DNA from: Chloroflexota bacterium
Lineage (GTDB): Bacteria; Chloroflexota; UBA6077; FW602-bin22; JAMCYS01
Length of the DNA: 64,000 nt
Assembly (NCBI GenBank): GCA_023473795.1
Contig: JAMCYS010000098.1
Coordinates: forward strand, 25,337 to 89,336
Reading direction: 5' to 3'
The translations under genes and the position numbers were made by a program. Below, one piece after another: positions 15,717 through 24,517 of this stretch. The number at the start of each line of letters is the position of its first letter. Positions within the stretch are counted from its first letter, which is position 1. The notes under the pieces are model-generated. The model was not told the DNA's origin, searched no databases, and saw nothing but the letters and a program-made list of their open reading frames with translations.

Positions 15717-17561
15717 TTGGCGACGAAAGCACACCGCTTGGTTCGCTGGGTCACGCTGTTCCTCTGCGTCTTGCTCCTCCTGCTCCCGACCGCCGCGCCA
15801 GTCGCGGCCCAAACAGTGCCGCGGCCGCGCTATGCCATAGACATGAGCCTCGATCCCGACTCCGCCACGGCCAAGGTACACCAGGTGGTAACCTACGCCA
15901 ATCAGACCGGCGTCAGCCTCTCCTCGCTGGTTTTCCACATCACCGCTGCTTACTACGATGCCTTTGCTCTCAAGGCCGCGACCGTGGGCGGCCAGCCAGT
16001 GGCGGCTAGCTTGGACGGCATCGTGCTGGAGGTGCCTCTGGCGGCGGCCCTGGCCCCCGGGGAGGGCACCACCGTGACCTTCGACTTTGACCTTACCCTG
16101 CCCCAGCCGGGCAACCTGCGCTTTGGCTTCAACCAGGGTATCATCGCCCTCGGCAACTGGTATCCCGTGCTGGCCGTGTACCGGCAGGGGGCGCTCACCT
16201 ACGGTGGCAAGCTGCCCACCGGCTGGGACCGCCACCAGCAGAACACCCCTTCCCAGAAGGCCAATGGGGTGGAGCCGGGCGATGCCTTCTTCACCGAGGT
16301 GGCCGACTACGATGTGAAAGTGGCCCTGCCACGCCCCTTCGAGGTGGCCCACACCGGCGACAGCCAGCCGGATTCCGCGCCCACCGCCCTGCACTACGCC
16401 GCCAGCGCGGTGCGCGACTTCGCCCTCGCCTTAAGCGAGCGCTATGAGTCTGTCACGGCCCAGGTGGGCGGCACCAGCGTCACCGCCTTCTACCTTCCGG
16501 AGCACCGCGCTGGCGGCCAGCAGTACCTGGAGTCGGCCACCGGCCTGATGGCCTGGGCCAACAGGACCTTCGGCACTTACCCCTACGGCACCTACTTCGT
16601 CGCCGAGACATCCAGCGCCGATCCCTCCTGGGTGGGCCAGGAGTACCCGGGCGTCGTCTTTGTCAGCAGTCAGAGCACCTCCGGCAGCGTCGGTCTGGGC
16701 AGCTACCTGGATTATCTGGTGATTCACGAGACGGTTCACCAGTGGTTCTACGGCCGAGTGGGGGACGACCAGTTGTGCGAGCCCTGGGTGGATGAGGCAT
16801 TGACCACCCATCTCTCCTACCGCTACTACGAGTCGGTGGACGCCAGCCTGGGGCGGGCCACCTTCCAGAACCTGGCCGACCGCCGCCGCCAGGAGGCCGC
16901 GGTCTATCCCGAGCGGCCGGTGAACACCGGCATCTACGACTATGAGAACGAGGGTTACTACTTCGCGATTGTCTATCGCAAAGGCGCTTCCTTCCTGGAG
17001 GAGGCCCGCCAGCTGATGGGCGACGACGCTTACCTGGCCGCGCTGCGCGGCTACTATCAGCGCTTTGCCGGCGGCCTGGCCAGCGGTCGCGATCTGCTGG
17101 CGGCGCTGGCGCCGGCCGCTGGCGCTTCCTTTCCGGCGCTGGTGGCAGGCTACTTCGACTATCCCGAGTACCAACCGGCAGCCACTGCCACGAAGCGGGT
17201 CGCCACGGCGACCGTCGCCACCCCGCGACCGGGGGCGACCGGCACGGCCAGGCCGGCCAGCACGGCGGCGGCAACGGCCACTGCCAGCCCCACGGCGTCG
17301 CCCACCGCTACTGCCAGCGCTACCGCGACGGCTACTCCTGAGGTGACCGCGACGGCGACCGTCGCTGCGACGCCCGTGCCCCTGCCTTCGCCCACCGCCG
17401 CGCCCTTGCCGACGTCGCTGCCCACGCCGGTGCCGCCGGTCGCCGAGACGGCCCTCGACTGGCTGGGCCAGTACGGGTACTTACCGGCCGGTCTGGGCCT
17501 GGGCATGGTGGTCATCGGCCTGCTGGTCGGCCGCCTGCGCGGCCGTCGCGGGGGGGATTAG
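15717..17561 (+). CDS. Exported M1-like (gluzincin) metallopeptidase with Thr/Ala-rich stalk and membrane anchor
   Basis: 614 residues. An N-terminal hydrophobic signal (about 10-32) is followed by a beta-rich domain and a zinc site HETVH (337-341) with the third ligand E360 after 18 residues, the M1 spacing. GQEYPG (about 308-312) stands where M1 aminopeptidases carry the GAMEN-type strand. The C-terminus has an Ala/Thr/Pro stalk (about 495-575), a membrane helix and a basic tail, so the enzyme is probably displayed on the outside. The TTG at 15717 has GGAGGAG upstream. It ends 6 bp before the MFS gene. Confidence 0.85.
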   Translation: MATKAHRLVRWVTLFLCVLLLLLPTAAPVAAQTVPRPRYAIDMSLDPDSATAKVHQVVTYANQTGVSLSSLVFHITAAYYDAFALKAATVGGQPVAASLDGIVLEVPLAAALAPGEGTTVTFDFDLTLPQPGNLRFGFNQGIIALGNWYPVLAVYRQGALTYGGKLPTGWDRHQQNTPSQKANGVEPGDAFFTEVADYDVKVALPRPFEVAHTGDSQPDSAPTALHYAASAVRDFALALSERYESVTAQVGGTSVTAFYLPEHRAGGQQYLESATGLMAWANRTFGTYPYGTYFVAETSSADPSWVGQEYPGVVFVSSQSTSGSVGLGSYLDYLVIHETVHQWFYGRVGDDQLCEPWVDEALTTHLSYRYYESVDASLGRATFQNLADRRRQEAAVYPERPVNTGIYDYENEGYYFAIVYRKGASFLEEARQLMGDDAYLAALRGYYQRFAGGLASGRDLLAALAPAAGASFPALVAGYFDYPEYQPAATATKRVATATVATPRPGATGTARPASTAAATATASPTASPTATASATATATPEVTATATVAATPVPLPSPTAAPLPTSLPTPVPPVAETALDWLGQYGYLPAGLGLGMVVIGLLVGRLRGRRGGD

Positions 17562-17567
17562 CCGTCG

Positions 17568-18785
17568 ATGGCCAGGTTAGGGAAGGCCCAGACCGCCGCC
17601 GTGGCCGTGCTGCCCATTTTCATCATCGCCCACTTCAGCCACCACGCGGTTACAGGAGCGCTGGTGCCGCTGCTGCCCCGCCTGCGGGACGAACTGGGCC
17701 TCGACTACTCTAGCGCCGGGTTATTAGTGGCCGCCTACACCGTCACCTACAGCTTCATGCAGGTGCCGGCCGCGGCGCTGGGCGATCGCTTCAGCCGGCG
17801 CAGGCTCCTGGCCATCAGCCTGATCGGGGTGGGCGCCTGCGGACTCGCCATGGGCCTGGGTGGCGGCTACTGGCAACTGGCGGCGCTGCTGGCCGTCATG
17901 GGCATCTTCGGCTCCGGCTACCACCCCCTGGCCTCGGCTTTCCTCTCTCTAACCTTCGACAAGGCCCACCGGGGGCGCTCGCTAGGTACGCACACTATCG
18001 GCGGCAGCGGCAGCCTCCTCATCGTGCCACTGCTGGCGGTGAGCATCGCCGGCCTCTTCGGCAACTGGCGGGCCGTCTTCGTCGTCCTGGCCCTCGTGCC
18101 GATGGTGATGGGTGTGGTCATCCTCTCCGCGGTTCGCCAGCAGGAGCAAGTGCATATTCGGGCGGCGGCGGCCGCCGTCGGCGGCAACAGGCTATCGGCC
18201 GCGGCCATCGCCCACGCCATCGGTCTCCTCCTCAGCATTGCGGCAGTGGCGGCGATGCTCTCGCAGTCCGTCAGCGGCCTGCTGCCGCTGTACCTCGTGG
18301 ACAAGCACGGGGTGAGCCCAGAAGTGGCGGGCATAGTGGTGGGGCTGGTGAACGGCGGCGGGGTGATTGGCGCGCCGCTCGGCGGGGCGCTGTCCGACAA
18401 ACTGGGGAGGGCGCCCGTGATCACGACTTCGCTGCTACTGGCGGGGCCTCTTCTGTACTGGCTCACCGTGCTGCAGTTCGGCCCGGCGCTCTTGCTGGTG
18501 ATGGCGCTCTACGGGCTGGTCCTCAGCGCGCGCATGCCTGTGATGGAGTCGGCCATCGCCGACGTCGTGCCTCCGGCACAGCGCGGCACCGTCCTTGGTG
18601 TCTACTTCTTCCTCACCCAGGAGTCGGCGGCTGTGGCCACGCCTGTGGTGGGATCGTTCATCGATCGCCTGGGGGCCGACCCGGTGTTGACGGGCCTGGC
18701 CGTCATCGGCGGCGTGTCCGGCGTGCTGGCCGTCTTCCTGCTCCGCGCCCAACCGGCGCCGAGTGCAGCGCCTGGCGGCATCTAG
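17568..18785 (+). CDS. Major facilitator superfamily transporter (fosmidomycin-resistance-like group)
   Basis: 405 residues, about 12 membrane helices. It opens with FIIAHFSHHAVTGALVPLLP, and the A-motif-like loop LGDRFSRRRLL follows helix 2. FGSGYHPLASAFLS resembles the FSR branch of MFS exporters. The substrate is unknown. It is probably co-transcribed with the peptidase 6 bp upstream, and its stop overlaps the convergent Nudix gene by 4 bp. Confidence 0.82.
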   Translation: MARLGKAQTAAVAVLPIFIIAHFSHHAVTGALVPLLPRLRDELGLDYSSAGLLVAAYTVTYSFMQVPAAALGDRFSRRRLLAISLIGVGACGLAMGLGGGYWQLAALLAVMGIFGSGYHPLASAFLSLTFDKAHRGRSLGTHTIGGSGSLLIVPLLAVSIAGLFGNWRAVFVVLALVPMVMGVVILSAVRQQEQVHIRAAAAAVGGNRLSAAAIAHAIGLLLSIAAVAAMLSQSVSGLLPLYLVDKHGVSPEVAGIVVGLVNGGGVIGAPLGGALSDKLGRAPVITTSLLLAGPLLYWLTVLQFGPALLLVMALYGLVLSARMPVMESAIADVVPPAQRGTVLGVYFFLTQESAAVATPVVGSFIDRLGADPVLTGLAVIGGVSGVLAVFLLRAQPAPSAAPGGI

Positions 18786-19315
18786 AGGAAGGCGAAGTAG
18801 CGGCCGGGCAGGCCCGGCGTGGGGGGGCAGGGGGCGGCTTCCAGACAGGCCTGGCGGTCGACGATTAGTTTGCGGACGATGGCCTTGTTCAGCGCGATCA
18901 GGTCGGGATTAGCCAGAGCCGCCTGCAGTTCGAAGTAGGCTGCCCCGTCGACCTCCACGTTGTCCGGTGCCGGCTCTCCCGCCAGCGGACGCAGGAGGAA
19001 GTTCACCACTAGGTTGTTGTCGTTGGGGCTGATGCGCTGGCGCAGGCCGACCACGCCGATGACCTCGGCCTCGACCCCCGTTTCCTCCTTGATCTCGCGC
19101 GCCACCGCCTCGTGCAGGCCCTCGTCGCTCTTCACCCAACCGCTGGGGAAGGTCCAGCGGCCGCGATTCGGCTCGTGCATGCGACGCACAAGCAACACCC
19201 GCTCGCCGTCTAGCACCACGCCGGCGACGCCGAAGCTGAAGCCGGAGCGCAAACGCAGCTGCAAGGCAATCCACCTAACAAGAAGAATCGTCCGTGGCCG
19301 AAATCGGGACACCAA
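18782..19315 (-). CDS. Nudix hydrolase
   Basis: 177 residues with a complete Nudix box: G59, five residues, E65, seven residues, REIKEETGV (73-81). Nudix enzymes hydrolyse nucleoside-diphosphate-linked compounds with Mg2+. The WTFPSGWVKSDEGLHEA context suggests an NDP-sugar or general house-cleaning type, but the substrate cannot be read. The start is uncertain (TTG 19315 or GTG 19312; no clear ribosome-binding site). Confidence 0.85.
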   Translation of the reverse strand: MVSRFRPRTILLVRWIALQLRLRSGFSFGVAGVVLDGERVLLVRRMHEPNRGRWTFPSGWVKSDEGLHEAVAREIKEETGVEAEVIGVVGLRQRISPNDNNLVVNFLLRPLAGEPAPDNVEVDGAAYFELQAALANPDLIALNKAIVRKLIVDRQACLEAAPCPPTPGLPGRYFAFL

Positions 19316-19339
19316 TCGGAACTAAAATGAAGAACCCGA

Positions 19340-19388
19340 TAGGGGCGACCGGCCCTAAAGGACTTCCTACGGTCGCCGGTCGCCCCTA
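19340..19388. repeat. 14-bp perfect inverted repeat of the TAGGGGCGACC type
   Basis: TAGGGGCGACCGGC (19340-19353) faces GCCGGTCGCCCCTA (19375-19388) across a 21-nt loop in the spacer between two minus-strand genes. A related GGGCGACCC palindrome lies at 38598-38617. There is no T-run, so it is likelier a dispersed repeat than a terminator. Confidence 0.7.
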
Positions 19389-19463
19389 CGTATGCCAACC
19401 AAATCTGGCCATTCTCATAGGACGCGGCTGGCTAGGCCAAACCATTATCGGCCGCAGCCGGGC

Positions 19464-20525
19464 TTAGCGCAAGTCCGGTGCCGGCGGCGCCTCGGGCGGC
19501 GGCTCAACCGGCGGGCCCTGCCAGTTCTCAACGAGCACCTTGACGGCCGCGGCCACGGGTATTGCCAGCAGCACCCCCAGGATGCCCGCCAGGGCGCCGC
19601 CCGCCAGGACGGAGAAGATCACCGAGACCGGATGCAGGGCCACCGCCCGGCCGAGCACAAACGGGGCGACTATCTGGTCCTCTATCTGCCGGAGAATCAA
19701 GTAGAAGAGCGCCACCCCCACCAGCAGGCCCACTGAGCCGTGTGTCAGCGCCACCAGGCCGGCGATGGTGCCGGCGGTGATCGGGCCGACGAAAGGAATG
19801 ATCTCCAAGAAACCGGTGGCGACGGCCAGGGGCAGGCTGTAGGGCAGGCGGAAGATCAGCGCCAGCCCCAGCCAGGTCATCACGGTCACGAACGCGATCA
19901 GCGTCAGCAAGCCCAGGACGTACCTGCTCAGCACCTGGTCAACCCTGGCCAGAACGTAGACCGAGCGCGCCCGCGACGGCGGCGGCAAGAGGCGCAGGGC
20001 GAAAGCGGTGAAGCGCTCCCTATCCACCAGCAGATAGAACAGCACCACCAGGGTAAGAAAGCCATTGAGCAAAGCCTCGAAGATGGCGGCGGCGAGGCCG
20101 GCTGCCTCGCGGGGCGTGCCGAAGAAGGAGGTGAGGCCGGTGATCAAGTAGTCGGCGGCCCGCTGGGCGTTGATCGAATTGCCGAAGATGCCGACTTCGC
20201 CCTCGCCGATCACGCTGCGCAGCAGGTTGGCGATGATTGAGGGCGCGTTGCTGACCAGGTCCACCGTCTCTCGGGCCAGGGTGGGCCCGAAGAGAATCCA
20301 GAGTAGGGTCAGTAGGCCAATCAGAAAGACGTAGACCAGAGCCACGGCCGGCAGGCGGCCGACGCGCAGCAGGAGTTGCAGGCGGGTTACCAGCGGGCTA
20401 AGTATGTAAGCCAGGGCCGTCGCTACGATGAAGGGCGCGAGGATGCCACGGACGAGGTAGAGGAAGACGACGGCCGCCGCGATGCCCAGCGCGGGCCAGC
20501 CCCCGGGCACGTCCAGTCTGCGCAC
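19464..20525 (-). CDS. AI-2E family (PerM-type) transporter
   Basis: About 353 residues with the family's eight-helix plan. The markers are ILAPFIVATALAYILSPLV near the N-terminus, LVVLFYLLVDRERF mid-protein and a C-terminal FLEIIPFVGPITAG...RQIEDQIVAPFVLGRAVALHPVSVIF block. Members export autoinducer-2 or act as Na+/H+ antiporters; the substrate is undetermined here. Start GTG 20525 is uncertain; GTG 20543 is also possible. The frame runs further upstream, but that part overlaps the DUF402 gene and is rejected. Confidence 0.85.
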   Translation of the reverse strand: MRRLDVPGGWPALGIAAAVVFLYLVRGILAPFIVATALAYILSPLVTRLQLLLRVGRLPAVALVYVFLIGLLTLLWILFGPTLARETVDLVSNAPSIIANLLRSVIGEGEVGIFGNSINAQRAADYLITGLTSFFGTPREAAGLAAAIFEALLNGFLTLVVLFYLLVDRERFTAFALRLLPPPSRARSVYVLARVDQVLSRYVLGLLTLIAFVTVMTWLGLALIFRLPYSLPLAVATGFLEIIPFVGPITAGTIAGLVALTHGSVGLLVGVALFYLILRQIEDQIVAPFVLGRAVALHPVSVIFSVLAGGALAGILGVLLAIPVAAAVKVLVENWQGPPVEPPPEAPPAPDLR

Positions 20526-20632
20526 GCCAGGCTTGCCTCCCACACCGTGGCTATGGACTCCTTGTACCACAAAGGCGCCAGAGACTGCAAAGGCAACGGC
20601 TCGCCGGCCCCACCGGCACTGAATCCGCGGGC

Positions 20633-21046
20633 CTACCCGGCGCCCGGCAGAGTCGATTCGGGCGGCAGACTGCCCCGGCACCGTGCCGACGCCGTGGCCA
20701 CCTCGGCCGCGATAGCGCCATGCTGAGCCAACAGGTGCGCCACGGTGGCCTCGATGCCGGCCCGCAGCGCCGGGTCGAGGTCGGCCAGCAGCTCGTCTTC
20801 GTCGAGCACCCGCACCTGCCCGTCCGGGGTCGCCATCACGTCGACCACCAGGTCGCGCCACTCCGCTTCGCCCTCGCGCAGGCAGGTGCGGTCGGCCAGG
20901 TTGAAATAGTAGGCCTCGGTCGTGCCGTCGGGCAATTGCCAGTGGAAGACGTTGTAGGGCCGGTCTTCCCAGTAGTGGCCGAAGGAGAGCGTCCCCGCCG
21001 GCATGAGCACCACGGCGAGGGTGTTCTTGATCTCCAGTATTTCCAT
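20633..21046 (-). CDS. DUF402-domain protein
   Basis: 137 residues. Its core (HYWEDRPYNVFHWQLPDGT, YFNLADRTCL, WRDLVVDVMATPDGQVRVLDEDEL) matches the DUF402/FomD-like fold, whose characterised members are nucleotide phosphohydrolases. The acidic DLVVDV and DEDEL residues would bind metal. The ATG at 21046 has GGAGG 5 nt upstream; the in-frame extension to 21160 has no support. Confidence 0.78.
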   Translation of the reverse strand: MEILEIKNTLAVVLMPAGTLSFGHYWEDRPYNVFHWQLPDGTTEAYYFNLADRTCLREGEAEWRDLVVDVMATPDGQVRVLDEDELLADLDPALRAGIEATVAHLLAQHGAIAAEVATASARCRGSLPPESTLPGAG

Positions 21047-21179
21047 CGCCCCTCCTGCCTCGGCCACAAGGCTACCACGCGAGTGATGGCCGTGCAAGAT
21101 GGCCGGCCACGGCTGTCCGAGATCTTGACAACCCCCAAAGCAAGGGGTACACTGCCGCAAACGCTACCGGAAACCTTTA

Positions 21180-21210
21180 CGGTAACGTTGCCGGTGGCAA
21201 ACCGTATTAT
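21180..21210 (+). promoter_or_regulatory. LacI-type operator candidate and -10 of the regulator gene
   Basis: CGGTAACGTTGCCG (21180-21193) is a near-perfect palindrome with the central CG usual for LacI/PurR sites. It lies just upstream of a TATTAT (21205-21210), where the -35 should be, 32 nt ahead of the regulator's ATG. This suggests autorepression. A second half-site pair TACCG/CGGTA overlaps its left side. Confidence 0.5.
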
Positions 21211-21225
21211 GGTCAGAGGGCTGCG

Positions 21226-22257
21226 ATGACGGCTAGAAGGGCTAGCGGGGCAACCTTGAAGGATGTTGCCCGCGAGGCGGGAGTGTCGGTCACCAGCGCC
21301 TTCCGCGCGCTCAACAACCGAGGAGAGTTGAGGGAAGAGTCGCGGGGTCGCATTCGCGAGGTGGCGGAGCGGCTGCATTACGTCCCCAGCGAACCCGCCC
21401 GGGCGATGGTGCGCGGCAGCACTAAGACGATCGGCTTCCTCACCAACATGCGCGCCCCACTGGGCTGGTCGGTGGTTCTGGCTGCTATGGAGGCTGTATT
21501 CGAGCCACGTGGCTACGATGTACTCGTCGCCAGTTCCGATGAGGAACCCGAACGCGAGGCACGGCGGCTCTTGACGATGGTGCGCAAGCGGGTCGACGGC
21601 GTTCTCCTTCTGCCCACTGGGAACAACCTGCAACAGATCGTCTCGCTACGCGAGCGTGGCATAGCGCTGGTGCTGCTCTATTACCAGGTTGCTGGGCTTG
21701 ACGCCGATTGCGTGACATTCGATTTCCAGGGCGGCGCGCGCCGAATGGTGAGTTACCTGGTTGAGCTTGGTCACCGCCGGATTGGATACGCCGCCAGTTA
21801 CCGGCGACCCGCCGAAGTGGCGCCGCACGAACTCGGGTACCGGGAAGCCCTTGAAGAAGCAGGCCTGGCCGTGGACGAGGACCTGGTCGTGCGTGCGACA
21901 TCTCACACGAGCATTCAGGCGGGCTATGACCAGGGGGAGCGCCTTCTCAACAGACCTGACCGGCCAAGCGCCGTGTTTGCCGCCAACGACCTGCAGGCCA
22001 TTGGAGTGATGGAGGCCTGCCGACAACTCGGACTGCGGGTGCCTAAGGATGTCTCTGTAGTTGGCCTCGGAGATATGGAGTTCTCTCGCTACCTGCAAGT
22101 TCCACTTACAACCATGTCCCAGGATCGGTACCAGGCTGGCGTCAAGGCGGCCGAACTACTCCTGGCGCGGACGGCGGACCGCATGGATGCCGCTACGCAG
22201 GTCGTCGTGCTAGAACCGAGGTTGATCGTCCGGGAGTCGGCAGCGCCACCCGGCTAG
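21226..22257 (+). CDS. LacI-family transcriptional regulator
   Basis: 343 residues. The N-terminal helix-turn-helix (ATLKDVAREAGVSVTSAFRALNN) is followed by a LacI/PurR hinge and a periplasmic-binding-type sensor domain (TIGFLTNM, LGHRRIGYAA, PSAVFAANDLQAIGVMEA, VSVVGLGDMEF). It probably senses a small metabolite, often a sugar or nucleoside, and controls itself and the downstream hydrolase and importer genes on the same strand. The effector is unknown. Confidence 0.9.
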   Translation: MTARRASGATLKDVAREAGVSVTSAFRALNNRGELREESRGRIREVAERLHYVPSEPARAMVRGSTKTIGFLTNMRAPLGWSVVLAAMEAVFEPRGYDVLVASSDEEPEREARRLLTMVRKRVDGVLLLPTGNNLQQIVSLRERGIALVLLYYQVAGLDADCVTFDFQGGARRMVSYLVELGHRRIGYAASYRRPAEVAPHELGYREALEEAGLAVDEDLVVRATSHTSIQAGYDQGERLLNRPDRPSAVFAANDLQAIGVMEACRQLGLRVPKDVSVVGLGDMEFSRYLQVPLTTMSQDRYQAGVKAAELLLARTADRMDAATQVVVLEPRLIVRESAAPPG

Positions 22258-22456
22258 CCGCTGGGAAGAGGAATTGCGCCGAACGCCGGTGAATGGGGCC
22301 CGCCGGTCCGGCCGCGAATGTGAGAAAGCAGTGGGGCAAGGATATGCATAAGTAAACCCCGCGCCGCCAAGCGGCGGTTGGCAGCGTCGCAGTACCGGGT
22401 CGGGCGCAAGGGAGCGTGTAGTGACAGTAGATGCAATGCCAGAGGAGGGAAACAAA

Positions 22457-24403
22457 GTGAGCAACACACCACGGAAAGTGCTGGTGCTGGGAATCGATTC
22501 GCCGGTGGCCTCTCGCGTGTACAAGTGGGCCAGGGCCGGGCACCTGCCCACGATCGCGAGGCTGATCGACGAGGGGGTCTACTGCAACAACTGCCTGGTG
22601 CCCTTCCCCACCATCACCCCGCCCAACTGGACAACCATCGCCACGGGGGCCTGCGCGGGCACACATGGCATCACCGACATGACACACCATGACCCGGGCA
22701 CCCGTCTGGACCGCGTCTACTATCCGTGGGACTCCTCGTACAATCACGCCGAGACCATCTGGGAGGCAGCTGAGAAGATTGGCAAGAAAAGCATCGTCTT
22801 CAACTGGCCCTGTACCTGGCCGCCCAAGATGAAGGACGGCTACCAGATAGCCGGCTACGGCCTTGGCGTCAACGACTTCAAGCGCGGGCTGCTCCGCGCG
22901 GAGTTCGGCAAGCAGCTACTGGCCTACGAGATGTTGCTGAGCACAGAGCCGTATCCTGACTCCTGCGATATCATCCTCGGCAAGGCTAGGGGCTGGAACG
23001 GGGTTGAGCACAGCGCAGACGCGATGGAAGCCGCGGTCGAGCTCTCCCTCCCGAAGCCGATGGTACCGATGAAACCGGTGACGTGGCATCTCCTGGTCGA
23101 TCGGTCGGGGGATAGCGGCTATGACACCGTGCTCGTCGCCAGCTCCAAGACCAAGGCTGGGGTCTACTGCCGGCTTCGCCAGGGGGAGTGGAGCGGCAAT
23201 ATCGAGGATGTATTCGAGACGGCCGAAGGACCGCGGCAGGCTCGCTTCCGTATGAAACTGTTGGAACTATCGCCCACGGCCGACAATCTGCGCATCTACC
23301 TGCCGGGACTGTTTGCCACAAGCGGCTGGGGATATCCCGAGTCCATCGAGAAGGAGATCGTTTCCGAGCGAGGTTTGCCTTGCCCTAGCCTCGGCTACCG
23401 AGCGTGGCTGGGAGAGTGGATCGACCCGCAGACCTGGGTTGAAGCCACGGCGCTGGAGCACACTTTTATGGTGGACGCCACCAAGTACTTGTTCTCCAAG
23501 CCTTGGGACATGTTCTTCATCCACATTCACACGCCAGACATGTTCTATCACGCCGCCTCGGCCGACGTGGAGCCCCTCGTTGCGGCCGACAAGGACAGCG
23601 TGCCGATGATGCAAGATCTGGACCTTAGGCTGCACCAGAGCGTCGACCGGGCGCTGGGAGAGATCATCGAGGCGGCGGGGGACGACGCTCTGGTTGTAGT
23701 CGTTTCGGACCACGGCTGCAAGGCCAAAGCCAACCAGTTCAATGTGAACGACGTGCTTGAGCGTGCGGGGCTCACCGTCTTCGAGCCGGACGAGGGTCCG
23801 CGAGCGCCCGTGTTCCGAGAAGACATGCTCACGCGTAAGGTGGACTACAGCCGCACGAAAGCGCTGGGGGTAAGATTCGTCCACATATACATCAACCTCA
23901 AGGGTCGGGACCCAGATGGCATAGTCGAACCGGAGGACTACGCGTCGGTGCAGGACGAGATCATCAAGGCCTTGCACGAGTACGTGGATCCAAAGACGGG
24001 CCTTAAGCCAATCAGTCTGGCCCTCCGCAGGGAGGACGCGCGCCTGCTCGGTCTCTTCGGCAACACCGTGAGCGACGTAGTGTACGCGGTGGACCCACGG
24101 TTTGCCTCGGAGCATGGCTACCATCTCCCCACCGCCCGTTTTGGCAGTGGCGATCTGAGGGGCCTTCTGATTATATCGGGGCCTGGTGTGAAGAAGGGTG
24201 AAATCCTCGAGCGCAACGTCTCGCTCATGGACGTCGTGCCCACCATCTGCTACCTAGCGGACCTCCCTGTTCCCGCTCAGTGCGAGGGAGCGGTCATCTA
24301 CCAATCGCTCGAAGACCCAAATGCGAAATCGAAGGAGGTGCAATTGCTGCAGAGACTCGTGGAACGCCAGAAGAGGCTCCTATCTCATCCGCCGGTGTGC
24401 TGA
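22457..24403 (+). CDS. Alkaline phosphatase superfamily phosphodiesterase/phosphomutase-like hydrolase
   Basis: 648 residues. Metal-binding D14 sits in VLVLGIDSP and the candidate nucleophile T54 in PTITPPNWTTIATG; further ligands lie in HIHTPDMFYH, VVSDHGCKAK and DVVPTICYLADLPVP. This is the predicted phosphohydrolase/phosphomutase branch of the superfamily. No signal peptide is seen, so it is cytoplasmic and would act on an imported or internal phosphoester. GTG 22457 follows an AGAGGAGGG; the frame extends to 22421 without support. It lies between the LacI-type regulator and an ABC importer, suggesting a joint catabolic function. Confidence 0.82.
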   Translation: MSNTPRKVLVLGIDSPVASRVYKWARAGHLPTIARLIDEGVYCNNCLVPFPTITPPNWTTIATGACAGTHGITDMTHHDPGTRLDRVYYPWDSSYNHAETIWEAAEKIGKKSIVFNWPCTWPPKMKDGYQIAGYGLGVNDFKRGLLRAEFGKQLLAYEMLLSTEPYPDSCDIILGKARGWNGVEHSADAMEAAVELSLPKPMVPMKPVTWHLLVDRSGDSGYDTVLVASSKTKAGVYCRLRQGEWSGNIEDVFETAEGPRQARFRMKLLELSPTADNLRIYLPGLFATSGWGYPESIEKEIVSERGLPCPSLGYRAWLGEWIDPQTWVEATALEHTFMVDATKYLFSKPWDMFFIHIHTPDMFYHAASADVEPLVAADKDSVPMMQDLDLRLHQSVDRALGEIIEAAGDDALVVVVSDHGCKAKANQFNVNDVLERAGLTVFEPDEGPRAPVFREDMLTRKVDYSRTKALGVRFVHIYINLKGRDPDGIVEPEDYASVQDEIIKALHEYVDPKTGLKPISLALRREDARLLGLFGNTVSDVVYAVDPRFASEHGYHLPTARFGSGDLRGLLIISGPGVKKGEILERNVSLMDVVPTICYLADLPVPAQCEGAVIYQSLEDPNAKSKEVQLLQRLVERQKRLLSHPPVC

Positions 24404-24517
24404 AAGCCTGTTGAGCAGGCTGCAGGGGCAACGAAATCGACTTGTTGGGAACGCTTGCTAAATGATAAGGCAAGCGGAAGCGGGCTTCAGCCCAAGAATG
24501 GGCCACAAGAGGAGAGA

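Noticed and set aside
20526..20861. Upstream extension of the AI-2E transporter frame
   Set aside because: It overlaps the DUF402 gene in another frame and lacks the family's sequence; the first helix begins soon after 20525.
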